Shown here piece by piece: positions 1 to 5,017 of a stretch of DNA of 5,564 bases. The first letter of the stretch is position 1. Each line of letters starts with the position of its first letter. The stretch covers positions 1 through 5,564 of the forward strand of contig JALOPA010000184.1 in the NCBI GenBank assembly GCA_025454125.1, given 5' to 3'. Made by a program: the position numbers and the translations under genes. Source of the DNA: Thermodesulfobacteriota bacterium. GTDB taxonomy: Bacteria > Desulfobacterota > DSM-4660 > Desulfatiglandales > HGW-15. Under the pieces are notes generated by a model. That model did not search any database, was not told the DNA's origin, and saw only the letters and a list, made by a program, of their open reading frames with translations.

Positions 1-1007
1 TCCTCGTGGCGCTTGGTCTCGAGGATCGGAGCAACAAGGGCTGCCACGGTTTCGCACGCTTCCACGGTCCACTTGTCAAAAGGCTTGTCCGCCGAACGCT
101 CCAGGGTCAGGCCGCCGATGACCTTTCCCTTGTGCTCTAGGGGGATGGTCAGGATCGCTGCCGACCCGTGTTGCTTGAAAAGCTCCTCGTGAGATTTGGT
201 GACCAAGGGAAGCCCATCGGGAGGAGGGGGATAGGCGACCATGGCATGCTGATCCATGGCTTCGTCCATGGACGCCCCGATGGCCCGGACCAGGTTGGTC
301 TGCTTCCCGAAATCGGCCGTGTGGGACATGACCTGGACTTTGACGTGCTTGCCCCGAGTCAGCCCCAAACTGACCCGGTCGCATTCGAGGGTGGTGGCGA
401 GCCGGGTGACAAAGGCCATGGCCGCGCCGTGAAAACCCACGTGCTCCACCGAGCTGGCCACCAGGTCCAGGATCTTCTGCAGGCGCTCGTTGGACTCTTC
501 GGCCCTGGCCGCTTCAGCACGCCGGATCATGACCTCGAGCCACGCCGCTCCCCAGTGAAGATACCGGAGAATGGCCTGAACTTCGTGGCGAGGGTGTTCG
601 TCCACCTCAAGGACCACGACGCCGTGAAGTTTTCCGGACACTTCGAGGGGGTAAGCCACCTGAACGGATTCAGGGTAGCCGCTTTCAGGAGGAGGGACTG
701 CGTCCCCTTCCAGGAGAAGGCCGCGGCGCTCCCGCAGGGCGCGTTCCGCCGCGCCGGTGAGATGGGTCATGCTGAGCTTGGCATCCGGCCAGACCGCAAC
801 AGGGGTGAAGGGACCGCGGTCCGGGTTTCCGAGAAGAACCATGCCGCACCGCACGCCTCTTAGCATCCGGCATTGGATAGGCAACCAGCTCTGGCAAAAA
901 GCTTTGGGGCTGGTTGCCTGAACGAACTGGCGCCACAAATCTCTGTCAAGCTCGGTACCGGATGGCCCTTCTAAACGCTCTCGATCGTCTTCTGCAGTTC
1001 TTTCCAT
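1..1007 (-). CDS. Tandem GAF-domain protein, N-terminal part (possible GAF-HlyD efflux adaptor), cut by the window edge
   Basis: The minus-strand frame is open from an ATG at 1007 to the left edge, giving 335 residues and no stop. Residues about 37-150 look like a divergent GAF domain, ending in GAAWLEVMIRR (153-163). A charged helical linker with RAEAARAEESNERLQ follows. A second, clearer GAF domain spans about 180-335, with CDRVSLGL, IPLEHKGKVIGGLTLERS (about 287-305) and a closing helix VAALVAPILETKRHE. GAF domains bind small ligands or mediate dimerisation. From memory, the WGAAWLEV linker followed by a GAF ending in ILETKR resembles the cytoplasmic N-terminus of proteins that continue into a membrane helix and a HlyD-type adaptor, but that part lies outside the window. 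Other GAF proteins (signalling kinases, GGDEF proteins) remain possible. No strong ribosome binding site precedes the ATG, and the frame stays open upstream, so the exact start is uncertain. Confidence 0.8.
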   Translation of the reverse strand, partial: MERTAEDDRERLEGPSGTELDRDLWRQFVQATSPKAFCQSWLPIQCRMLRGVRCGMVLLGNPDRGPFTPVAVWPDAKLSMTHLTGAAERALRERRGLLLEGDAVPPPESGYPESVQVAYPLEVSGKLHGVVVLEVDEHPRHEVQAILRYLHWGAAWLEVMIRRAEAARAEESNERLQKILDLVASSVEHVGFHGAAMAFVTRLATTLECDRVSLGLTRGKHVKVQVMSHTADFGKQTNLVRAIGASMDEAMDQHAMVAYPPPPDGLPLVTKSHEELFKQHGSAAILTIPLEHKGKVIGGLTLERSADKPFDKWTVEACETVAALVAPILETKRHE

Positions 1008-1148
1008 AAGGTGATGTTTGGACCATACTGGATAACCCGTCCTCTTCCTCCCCCCCAGGACTGGGGTGAGCACACCAAATCCCGAGGAGGAGGGAAGGGG
1101 AGCCGGTACCTAACCTGACCCGTCAAGCAACAACAAAAATCGATGGGT

Positions 1149-1293
1149 TCGTAAAAAGCCCCTCCGCTCGTCACTCCCGCGGAGGCGGGAGTCCAGAAAA
1201 CCTCGGAAAGGCTGGATTCCCGCTCCCCGCCTGCGCGGGGACAGGCTTCATTCGCGGGAATGACACAAAAGAGCGTCTTTCGACTTCTTACGA
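1149..1293. repeat. Composite palindromic intergenic repeat (REP/dRS3-like ATTCCCGC family)
   Basis: The outer arms TCGTAAAAAG (1149-1158) and CTTCTTACGA (1284-1293) are inverted repeats with one mismatch. Inside are three hairpins. ACTCCCGC/GCGGGAGT (1173-1192) is perfect, with a 4-nt loop. ATTCCCGC (1216-1223) pairs perfectly with GCGGGAAT (1254-1261). Nested within the latter is CCCCGC/GCGGGG (1225-1240). The two halves are also related to each other, since GGAGTCCAG near 1187 mirrors CTGGATTCC near 1212. Palindromes of this sequence type are dispersed in many proteobacterial genomes. They can act as transcript stabilisers or terminators, or be relics of small mobile elements. Family assignment is from memory. 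Confidence 0.7.
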
Positions 1294-1358
1294 GTTTGTC
1301 AAAATTGAACACTCAAAAACAGCCTTTCCATCCGTTCCCCATGCTTTCCCCTCCTCTA

Positions 1359-1490
1359 GAGGCTGTGTCGCAATCACGGGCGAGCGCGTTTTCTGTCATT
1401 TCGACCGAAGGGAGAAATCTTAAAATCCCGCAACATCCAAAATCAAGATTTCTCGGCTATAGCCTCGAAATGACATTTCGACACAGCCTC
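1359..1490. mobile_element. MITE-like element, 132 bp, perfect 12-bp terminal inverted repeats, CTA target duplication
   Basis: The ends GAGGCTGTGTCG (1359-1370) and CGACACAGCCTC (1479-1490) are perfect inverted repeats. Each end is directly flanked by CTA (1356-1358 and 1491-1493), consistent with a 3-bp target duplication on insertion, or a 4-bp CTAG if the end is drawn one base differently. Inside is a long imperfect hairpin: GTCATTTCGA (1395-1404) pairs with TCGAAATGAC (1465-1474), and GAGAAATCTT (1412-1421) with AAGATTTCTC (1445-1454). No transposase is encoded, so movement would need an enzyme supplied from elsewhere. The inner TCATTTCGA...GAGAAATCT motif is a commonly seen dispersed bacterial repeat (from memory). 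The parent insertion-sequence family cannot be named from the sequence alone. Confidence 0.7.
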
Positions 1491-1532
1491 CTAGCGGAGA
1501 GGGGGAAGGGTAGTCTGGCTTTTCCCAATCCT

Positions 1533-1898
1533 CTACTGCACCGAAGCCGTGTCCGGCCGAGGAGCCGCTGTGACTTCGAGCTGTCCGTACCGGTTCTCGT
1601 AATCCTGGAGGACCTGGTTGAGCAGCATGGAAAGCCGTTTGGCCGCAAAGGGGCTCATGACGATCCGGTCCATGAGTTGGATCTTGATGTCCTTTTGCCC
1701 TGCATGCCAGGCCTGATTCATTCCGAAGAGCAGTACAATCTCTTCTCTGGTGCCGGCCACGTTCGCCACATTCGCATAGACGCTTCTCATGTTGGTGTCG
1801 TCCCAGACGATCCTGGCCTGACCCGGCGCTGCCGCCGCTTGCTGTGCTCCTGCCGCCTGTGCTGCTGCTCCTCGTCCTTTTGTCGGTTGATCTGCCAT
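1533..1898 (-). CDS. DUF3467 family protein
   Basis: This 121-residue protein is intact and ends in TAG. The start MADQPTKGRG is chosen because a near-perfect Shine-Dalgarno (AAGGAGGAA, complement of 1901-1909) sits just before it; an upstream ATG would add 24 unlikely residues. Residues 10-27 are a low-complexity Ala/Gln/Gly tract, probably disordered. Residues about 29-108 match DUF3467 as I know it: a first strand RIVWDD, SVYANVANV (39-47), a strand EEIVLLFG (52-59), then RIVMSPFAAKRL (78-89) and the closing LQDYENRYGQLEV (97-109). The SP..AKRL and YE..YG signatures are the family hallmarks. There is no signal peptide or membrane segment, so it should be cytoplasmic. The family's function is unknown. 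The gene appears to be monocistronic. Confidence 0.88.
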   Translation of the reverse strand: MADQPTKGRGAAAQAAGAQQAAAAPGQARIVWDDTNMRSVYANVANVAGTREEIVLLFGMNQAWHAGQKDIKIQLMDRIVMSPFAAKRLSMLLNQVLQDYENRYGQLEVTAAPRPDTASVQ

Positions 1899-1900
1899 AT

Positions 1901-1909
1901 TTCCTCCTT
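1901..1909 (-). promoter_or_regulatory. Strong ribosome binding site deciding the DUF3467 start
   Basis: Read on the minus strand this is AAGGAGGAA, two bases before the ATG at 1898 (core AGGAGG at the usual distance). It sets the start at MADQP rather than 24 codons upstream. Confidence 0.8.
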
Positions 1910-1929
1910 CATGATGAGATAGAATTAGC

Positions 1930-1945
1930 GCCCCTGCCAGGGGGC
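1930..1945. promoter_or_regulatory. GC-rich palindrome in the DUF3467 leader
   Basis: CCCCTGCCAGGGG (1931-1943) is a perfect palindrome around a single central base, extended by an outer G...GC. It lies about 35-45 nt upstream of the DUF3467 start. It could be an operator or a leader hairpin, and I recognise no specific binding protein for it. Nothing else near it is clearly regulatory. Confidence 0.3.
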
Positions 1946-2333
1946 CTACGAGATAAACGTTCCCTCTCATTTGTCCAAGGGAAATAGCTTATTGCAAGCA
2001 ATTACTCATAGCAAGAACCATGCTCAAAGCGCAAAGGAATGTGTTTTTATTTTAGCCCTGCTTTCGAATAGTTATGCGTTATAAAGACATGCCCTTTGCT
2101 GGTGTGTAGGAGACTTCCATTCAACAGGTTGGATGCTTTCCACTTTGTGGAAAAGATTTACACACTTTCAACGCTCCATCCTGTTCCTTCCCGACATCCT
2201 ACGAGAACTTGCATTGTACACCATGCCCGTTGCTTCTGTCAATGGTCTCGGAGGCGGGAACACCCTCTGAATTCAAGCAGTTCCAGGCCAAAAAACAATA
2301 TTGCGAGACCGGCTTCTGCCGGCCTCGCAATAA
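1946..2333. other. Non-coding, AT-richer intergenic stretch
   Basis: No supported gene is present. Plus-strand open frames here are rich in Ser, Arg, His and Pro, lack ribosome binding sites and look like chance. The stretch presumably holds the promoter of the DUF3467 gene; a possible minus-strand TTGGAC...TATCTC pair with 17-nt spacing near 1950-1978 matches the consensus poorly. A small hairpin TTTCCAC/GTGGAAA lies at 2137-2153, and a strong terminator-like hairpin at 2300-2331. Confidence 0.6.
2290..2331 (-). terminator. Hairpin followed by T-run, probable rho-independent terminator on the minus strand
   Basis: ATTGCGAGACCGGC (2300-2313) and GCCGGCCTCGCAAT (2318-2331) form a 14-bp stem with one mismatch and a TTCT loop. 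On the minus strand the stem is followed, after a few bases, by a run of six T (complement of 2290-2295). The plus-strand side has no T-run. No intact minus-strand gene lies directly upstream, so it may be a leftover of a lost gene or a dispersed hairpin repeat. Confidence 0.45.
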
Positions 2334-2396
2334 CAGCCTCCCAACAGCACAGATTTCAGTCTATTCCTCAAAGAAATCAATCAACGTCCGCTATCC

Positions 2397-2690
2397 TTTG
2401 TTTCGGGTGAGATCGTAAAGACACTCAGAAATCGCGGGGAAGCCCCTAAAGTCTACTTCTGGCGCACGTCTGCGGGGATCGAAGTCGATTTCATCGTCGA
2501 CCTGGGAGTCAAGCTCATCCCAATCGAAGTCAAGCTCTCTGCAACCCCGATCCCCTCCATGGCCGGCGGAATCATTGCATTCAGGAAAGACATTGGAAAG
2601 AAGGCCCACCAGGGTTATGTCGTCCACCCCGGCGATGTCCTGTTGCCGCTCGGAGAGCGGATCACAGCCTTACCCTTTAGCGCACTCTGA
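2397..2690 (+). pseudogene. C-terminal remnant of a DUF4143-type AAA ATPase
   Basis: About 97 codons in one frame end in TGA at 2688-2690. They read FVSGEIVKTL, then YFWRTSAGIEVDFIVD, then LIPIEVKLSATPIP, then HQGYVVHPGDVLLPL and finally ITALPFSAL. This is the recognisable C-terminal end of DUF4143, which in complete proteins of roughly 380-450 residues follows an N-terminal AAA ATPase. The D (2487-2489) and the ExK of IEVK (2526-2534) look like the nuclease-fold-like core of that domain. The frame is open back to a stop at 2331-2333, but homology stops near 2397. There is no start codon with a ribosome binding site and no Walker motifs, so about three quarters of the gene are missing. Such ATPases are often accessory genes, sometimes proposed as toxin-antitoxin-like. 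Translation of this fragment is unlikely. Confidence 0.8.
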
Positions 2691-2701
2691 GAGGAACACT
2701 C

Positions 2702-2733
2702 TGACAGGATTTACAGGATATTTTTCTCTGTGG
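2702..2733 (+). repeat. Direct repeat A, copy 1 (GACAGGAT-TACAGGAT type)
   Basis: This 32-nt block matches 3546-3577 at 29 of 32 positions. It contains a short internal tandem ACAGGAT..ACAGGAT followed by ATTTTTCT. It begins 12 nt after the stop of the DUF4143 remnant. Blocks with repeated ACAGGAT units are known to me as dispersed intergenic repeats in several bacterial groups; that is from memory. Confidence 0.7.
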
Positions 2734-2766
2734 ACCTGGTAAGTCTGTTAATTGGGGAAATTGGCA

Positions 2767-2782
2767 GGTTTTGAAGGTTATT
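2767..2782 (+). repeat. Direct repeat B, copy 1
   Basis: GGTTTTGAAGGTTATT occurs identically at 3912-3927, in the same orientation and in the same order relative to repeat A. Confidence 0.6.
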
Positions 2783-2870
2783 GCAGGAGGCAGGGAGAAA
2801 AAGCATCCTCTCGCCCGTTCCGCTTTCAGCGGAACTGGCACTGATTTCTCAACAAGAAAACTCTATTGAT

Positions 2871-2903
2871 CGGGCGGCTCTTTCGCTGGAGCCGTCCGGT
2901 TTT
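2871..2903 (+). terminator. Weak terminator-like hairpin
   Basis: CGGGCGGCTC (2871-2880) pairs with GAGCCGTCCG (2889-2898) through ten pairs including one G-U, with an 8-nt loop, and is followed by G and four T. It could end transcripts coming from the DUF4143 remnant side and insulate the downstream exported-protein gene. The T-run is short, so the call is weak. Confidence 0.3.
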
Positions 2904-3018
2904 GTGTGCGGGGTTTCGGTTTTCGCTGGCTTTTTCGCCCCAAGTGAGTTAACATGCGCATACCCATTCGATCAGAGGCCGACCTTGATGAATGGGATTT
3001 TTATTTCCAATACTGAAC

Positions 3019-3024
3019 AGGAGG
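3019..3024 (+). promoter_or_regulatory. Ribosome binding site deciding the exported-protein start
   Basis: AGGAGG lies nine bases before the ATG at 3034. It selects MKLWFK, which puts a proper signal peptide at the N-terminus, over the in-frame ATG at 2992. Confidence 0.8.
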
Positions 3025-3033
3025 ATCAAGAAC

Positions 3034-3534
3034 ATGAAATTGTGGTTCAAGCTGGCATTGGCGGGTTTACTCGTGGCATGCTTCTCTTCTTCCGCGTACG
3101 CGCAGTCCGGCACCCTGCCGCCGAACTGCATCACCTTCAAGGACGTCCAGTTCTCCTATCTGCCCAAGGGTAATAACAAGTACGGGATGCAAAAAATCCG
3201 GGCCCAGTTCGACAACAACTGCGGTCAGGACGTCAGTGATTTGCTGTTGAAGGGCTATTTGACCACGGCCTCCACGCCTCAGAACTGGAATTATCATTTC
3301 GGGACTGTCTTTGCACCGGTAAAGGCAGGAGAAGTCGGCACGGGGGCGGCACAATTCGAGGCCAAAGACGCGACCTTTCTTCGCGTGACCATTGAGAAAG
3401 GCAGCACGGTGCTTGCCGAGAAGCTCTTTGAACCCAAGGATTTTGACAAGATGAGAGGGGTCATGGAGGACAAGAGCAAATCCGTCCCAATCCAACCGGC
3501 AAAACCCAAGACCGCTCCAGGCGTGAAGCCGTAA
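3034..3534 (+). CDS. Small exported protein of unknown family (secreted or lipoprotein)
   Basis: This intact 166-residue protein starts at the ATG preceded by AGGAGG (3019-3024, spacing 9 nt); a start 14 codons upstream lacks such a site. The N-terminus is a signal peptide with Lys at 2 and 6, a hydrophobic core LALAGLLVA (7-15) and an AYA/Q signal peptidase I site after residue 23. LVAC at 13-16 also fits a lipobox, so a lipoprotein anchored at Cys16 is possible. The mature part has Cys32 and Cys63, which could form a disulfide. Alternating strand-like segments (ITFKDVQFSYL, KIRAQFDNNC, FLRVTIEKGSTVLAEKLF) suggest a small beta-sandwich. A charged Lys/Pro-rich tail (about 143-166) looks disordered. 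I do not recognise a family. It is probably periplasmic or envelope-attached, appears to be a single-gene unit, and is bounded by direct repeats A. Confidence 0.85.
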   Translation: MKLWFKLALAGLLVACFSSSAYAQSGTLPPNCITFKDVQFSYLPKGNNKYGMQKIRAQFDNNCGQDVSDLLLKGYLTTASTPQNWNYHFGTVFAPVKAGEVGTGAAQFEAKDATFLRVTIEKGSTVLAEKLFEPKDFDKMRGVMEDKSKSVPIQPAKPKTAPGVKP

Positions 3535-3545
3535 TTAGATGGGAT

Positions 3546-3577
3546 TGACAGGATCTACAGGATATTTTTCTTTATGG
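3546..3577 (+). repeat. Direct repeat A, copy 2
   Basis: It is 29/32 identical to 2702-2733 and in the same orientation. It begins 11 nt after the stop codon of the exported-protein gene, mirroring copy 1, which begins 12 nt after the stop of the DUF4143 remnant. Confidence 0.7.
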
Positions 3578-3587
3578 TCTCTGCGAG

Positions 3588-3627
3588 AGAAAAGACCTTG
3601 AATGAAACTCAGTGGTTGGTCTTTTCT
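3588..3627. repeat. Inverted repeat between the convergent 3' ends
   Basis: AGAAAAGACC (3588-3597) and GGTCTTTTCT (3618-3627) are perfect 10-bp inverted arms separated by 20 nt. They overlap the end of the TPR-like minus-strand frame. The hairpin could act as a bidirectional terminator between convergent genes, but it is AT-rich and lacks a clean T-run beyond the stem. Confidence 0.4.
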
Positions 3628-3863
3628 GCCGGGGTTTTGGTGCTGACTTTGATAGCATCACGAAGTTCTTCGATGACCGCTACAAGCCCTTGATGCCACT
3701 CCAGCCTCTCATCAGGGCTCTTCCGGAGCGTCTCGCGAATGAGGGAGAGGGCGCCACTATAGCGCTGAATGGTGCAGTAAACAACCACGAGCCGAGCGGG
3801 ATTCACATGGGCAAAGGGAGGTTTAGACAGGATCAACCGGAGGGGTTGAGCAGACACGGACAA
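3609..3863 (-). CDS. Short TPR-like hypothetical protein or gene fragment
   Basis: This 84-codon minus-strand frame ends in TGA. Its only upstream start is a TTG at 3863 with no clear ribosome binding site, and a stop lies at 3897-3899. From about residue 22 the protein reads like a real helical pair: NPARLVVVYCTIQRYSGA, then LIRETLRKSPDERLEWHQ, then VAVIEELRDAIK. The spacing of small residues, Tyr and the final Pro resembles a tetratricopeptide repeat with a capping helix. The first 20 residues are less protein-like. The best reading is a very small protein or the 3' remnant of a longer TPR gene whose 5' part is lost. The plus-strand frame over the same bases looks like its shadow. No function can be assigned. 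Confidence 0.4.
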   Translation of the reverse strand: MSVSAQPLRLILSKPPFAHVNPARLVVVYCTIQRYSGALSLIRETLRKSPDERLEWHQGLVAVIEELRDAIKVSTKTPAEKTNH

Positions 3864-3879
3864 GCAAAGCTTGTCCGTG
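3855..3879. other. Perfect 11-bp hairpin
   Basis: CACGGACAAGC (3855-3865) and GCTTGTCCGTG (3869-3879) pair perfectly around an AAA loop. On the plus strand it is followed by GCACCTTTTGTTGG, a weak T-run starting five bases beyond the stem. It overlaps the possible TTG start of the TPR-like frame, so either it marks the end of a plus-strand transcript or it would hinder initiation of that frame. Confidence 0.5.
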
Positions 3880-3911
3880 GCACCTTTTGTTGGTGATTAG
3901 GCACGATGATT

Positions 3912-3927
3912 GGTTTTGAAGGTTATT
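3912..3927 (+). repeat. Direct repeat B, copy 2
   Basis: It is identical in 16 of 16 bases to 2767-2782. It lies just downstream of the 3' end of the methyltransferase gene. The bases after it (ACAGGACGG versus GCAGGAGGC after copy 1) may be a diverged continuation. Confidence 0.6.
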
Positions 3928-3954
3928 CAGTACAGGACGGAGCAGCAAAGGGGA

Positions 3955-5001
3955 TCAGGGTTTCACTCCTGTCAGGAGGAAGAAGGGCATTTCGAGATCG
4001 ATGCGCTGGACGGTGATGTTTTGGAAGCCGAGAGCTCTGAGCTGCTCTACATATAAGGATGGACCGCGGAAGGAATGGAAGAAGAGGAGCATGGGAATCG
4101 CTGAATAGGGTAGGGTCCCCTTGTCCACCTCGATCGGCCCTCTTTCAAAAATAAGAAGCGTACCTCCGGGCTTCAGCGCTTGAGCTCCCTTGGTGATGAA
4201 CTCCCTGGCCTCTTTTTCAGGCCAGTCATGAAGCATGGATTTAAAGGACGCCAGGTTAAAATCTCCCGGCAGCTCATCGTTCAGCGCATTGCCCTTGACG
4301 AATGAAATCCTGATTGCCTCAGGCTCCGGGCGAATGTGTTCCAGCCCGATGTCGCAGACCAGGGGGAGATCAAAGACCGTTGCATGAATCTCAGGGTGTT
4401 TTCTGCAAATCCTGAGGACGAACTCCCCGCTGTTGCCACCGATGTCCAGCATTCGCCCGTACCGGCTGAAATCGTGATGGGCCAGACAGCCCAGGGCTTC
4501 GTATTTCGTAAGGGTCGTTGTAATCCACATCCACCGCTTTGTCCGTTCATAGTTTTCTTTGGTGTGCTCGAAACACCTCCCGTAATCAAACAGCCTCCGA
4601 AAGTTCGACTTCTGCCCAAAGTGGTCTGGCCTGCAGATCAGATCACTGAAATAATCGAGGAAGTCATGGGCCGCGAAATTCGCCATCTGAACCTTGAGCT
4701 GGAGAAGATCCCGGAAGCGAAGGGCGTTAAGGAACTCGTCGGTGAGACTGATCCGGCCGTCGTGTTCTTCCACCACCCGGTTTTCCGCCAGAAGAGAAAC
4801 CAGAAGGCGCATGGCCTGGAAGCCGGCGCTCCAGCGCTTTGCAAGAGAGTCGATTTCGACCCTGCCGGTCTGGAGCATGAAGTCGACAAGACCTATTTCA
4901 AAGGCTGTGGCCAAAGCCCGCGCATCAAACGCGGTCTTGATGAAGGAATCCACACAGAGGCAGCCGTTCCACGCGTCCTTATCTGGAATTGAAGCAGACA
5001 T
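3955..5001 (-). CDS. SAM-dependent O-methyltransferase, Methyltransf_2 (acetylserotonin OMT-like) family
   Basis: This 348-residue protein is intact. The start MSASIPDKDA is chosen because AGGAAG (complement of 5009-5014) lies seven bases upstream; an earlier in-frame ATG at 5103 lies inside the preceding gene. Residues about 15-110 form the helical winged-helix dimerisation domain typical of the family (SFIKTAFDARALATAFEIGL; LAENRVVEEHDGRISLTDEF). The Rossmann domain follows: motif I LDIGGNSGEF (185-194), FDLP (210-213), KGNALNDELPGDFN (236-249), LHDW (257-260) with the family's catalytic-base histidine at 258, and ALKPGGTLLIFE (275-286). The length is normal for these enzymes, which methylate hydroxyl groups of small aromatic or other metabolites using SAM. 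The substrate cannot be read from the sequence. The gene is second in an operon behind the kinase-like gene. Confidence 0.9.
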   Translation of the reverse strand: MSASIPDKDAWNGCLCVDSFIKTAFDARALATAFEIGLVDFMLQTGRVEIDSLAKRWSAGFQAMRLLVSLLAENRVVEEHDGRISLTDEFLNALRFRDLLQLKVQMANFAAHDFLDYFSDLICRPDHFGQKSNFRRLFDYGRCFEHTKENYERTKRWMWITTTLTKYEALGCLAHHDFSRYGRMLDIGGNSGEFVLRICRKHPEIHATVFDLPLVCDIGLEHIRPEPEAIRISFVKGNALNDELPGDFNLASFKSMLHDWPEKEAREFITKGAQALKPGGTLLIFERGPIEVDKGTLPYSAIPMLLFFHSFRGPSLYVEQLRALGFQNITVQRIDLEMPFFLLTGVKP

Positions 5002-5008
5002 TCTTTTT

Positions 5009-5014
5009 CTTCCT
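5009..5014 (-). promoter_or_regulatory. Ribosome binding site of the methyltransferase gene
   Basis: Read on the minus strand this is AGGAAG, seven bases before the ATG at 5001. It lies inside the 16-nt gap after the kinase stop, supporting coupled expression of the two genes. Confidence 0.7.
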
Positions 5015-5017
5015 GAA

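Larger units (their letters stand above)
1008..1532. other. Repeat-rich intergenic region
   Basis: No credible gene lies here. A 113-codon minus-strand frame across 971-1312 is the translation of a palindromic repeat (it contains phrases such as WTPASAGVT, typical of spurious calls over this repeat type) and is rejected. The segment holds a small hairpin at 1053-1066 (CCCCA, loop GGAC, TGGGG), the composite palindrome at 1149-1293 and the MITE-like element at 1359-1490. Any promoter for the leftward GAF gene should also be here, but I found no convincing -35/-10 pair. Confidence 0.7.
2691..3033. other. Intergenic region upstream of the exported-protein gene
   Basis: No gene is supported. It contains direct-repeat copy 1 (2702-2733), the first copy of a 16-nt repeat (2767-2782), an 8-bp hairpin GTTCCGCT/AGCGGAAC (2817-2835), and a 10-bp hairpin with one G-U pair (2871-2898) followed by a run of four T. 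A TTCGCTGG motif occurs at 2882 and again near 2923. I found no convincing promoter; a TTGATG...AATACT pair near 2985-3014 would place the transcript start inside the ribosome binding site. Confidence 0.55.

Noticed and set aside
168..863. Long plus-strand open frame of 231 codons
   Set aside because: It is the antisense shadow of the GAF protein. The minus-strand frame has clear GAF motifs, while this one is rich in Gly, His, Pro and Arg with no recognisable domain.
971..1312. Minus-strand open frame of 113 codons
   Set aside because: Its sequence is the translation of the palindromic repeat at 1149-1293, including the WTPASAGVT phrase typical of spurious calls over this repeat type, and it overlaps the start of the GAF gene.
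1149..1490. Repeats at first sight suggesting a CRISPR array
   Set aside because: The repeats are palindromic, of different sequence, and not regularly spaced; no direct repeat-spacer pattern exists.
1260..1922. Plus-strand open frame of 220 codons
   Set aside because: It runs through the MITE-like element and then antisense to the DUF3467 gene; its Cys/Ser-rich C-terminus is the complement of the Ala/Gln tract.
2096..2410. Plus-strand open frame of 104 codons
   Set aside because: There is no ribosome binding site, the composition is Ser/His/Arg/Pro-rich, and it crosses the terminator hairpin at 2300-2331.
2985..3014. Possible promoter TTGATG...AATACT for the exported-protein gene
   Set aside because: The spacing is 18 nt and the match is weak, and the transcript would begin at the ribosome binding site itself.
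4336..4992. Plus-strand open frame of 218 codons
   Set aside because: It is antisense to the O-methyltransferase, whose family motifs are unmistakable in the minus frame.
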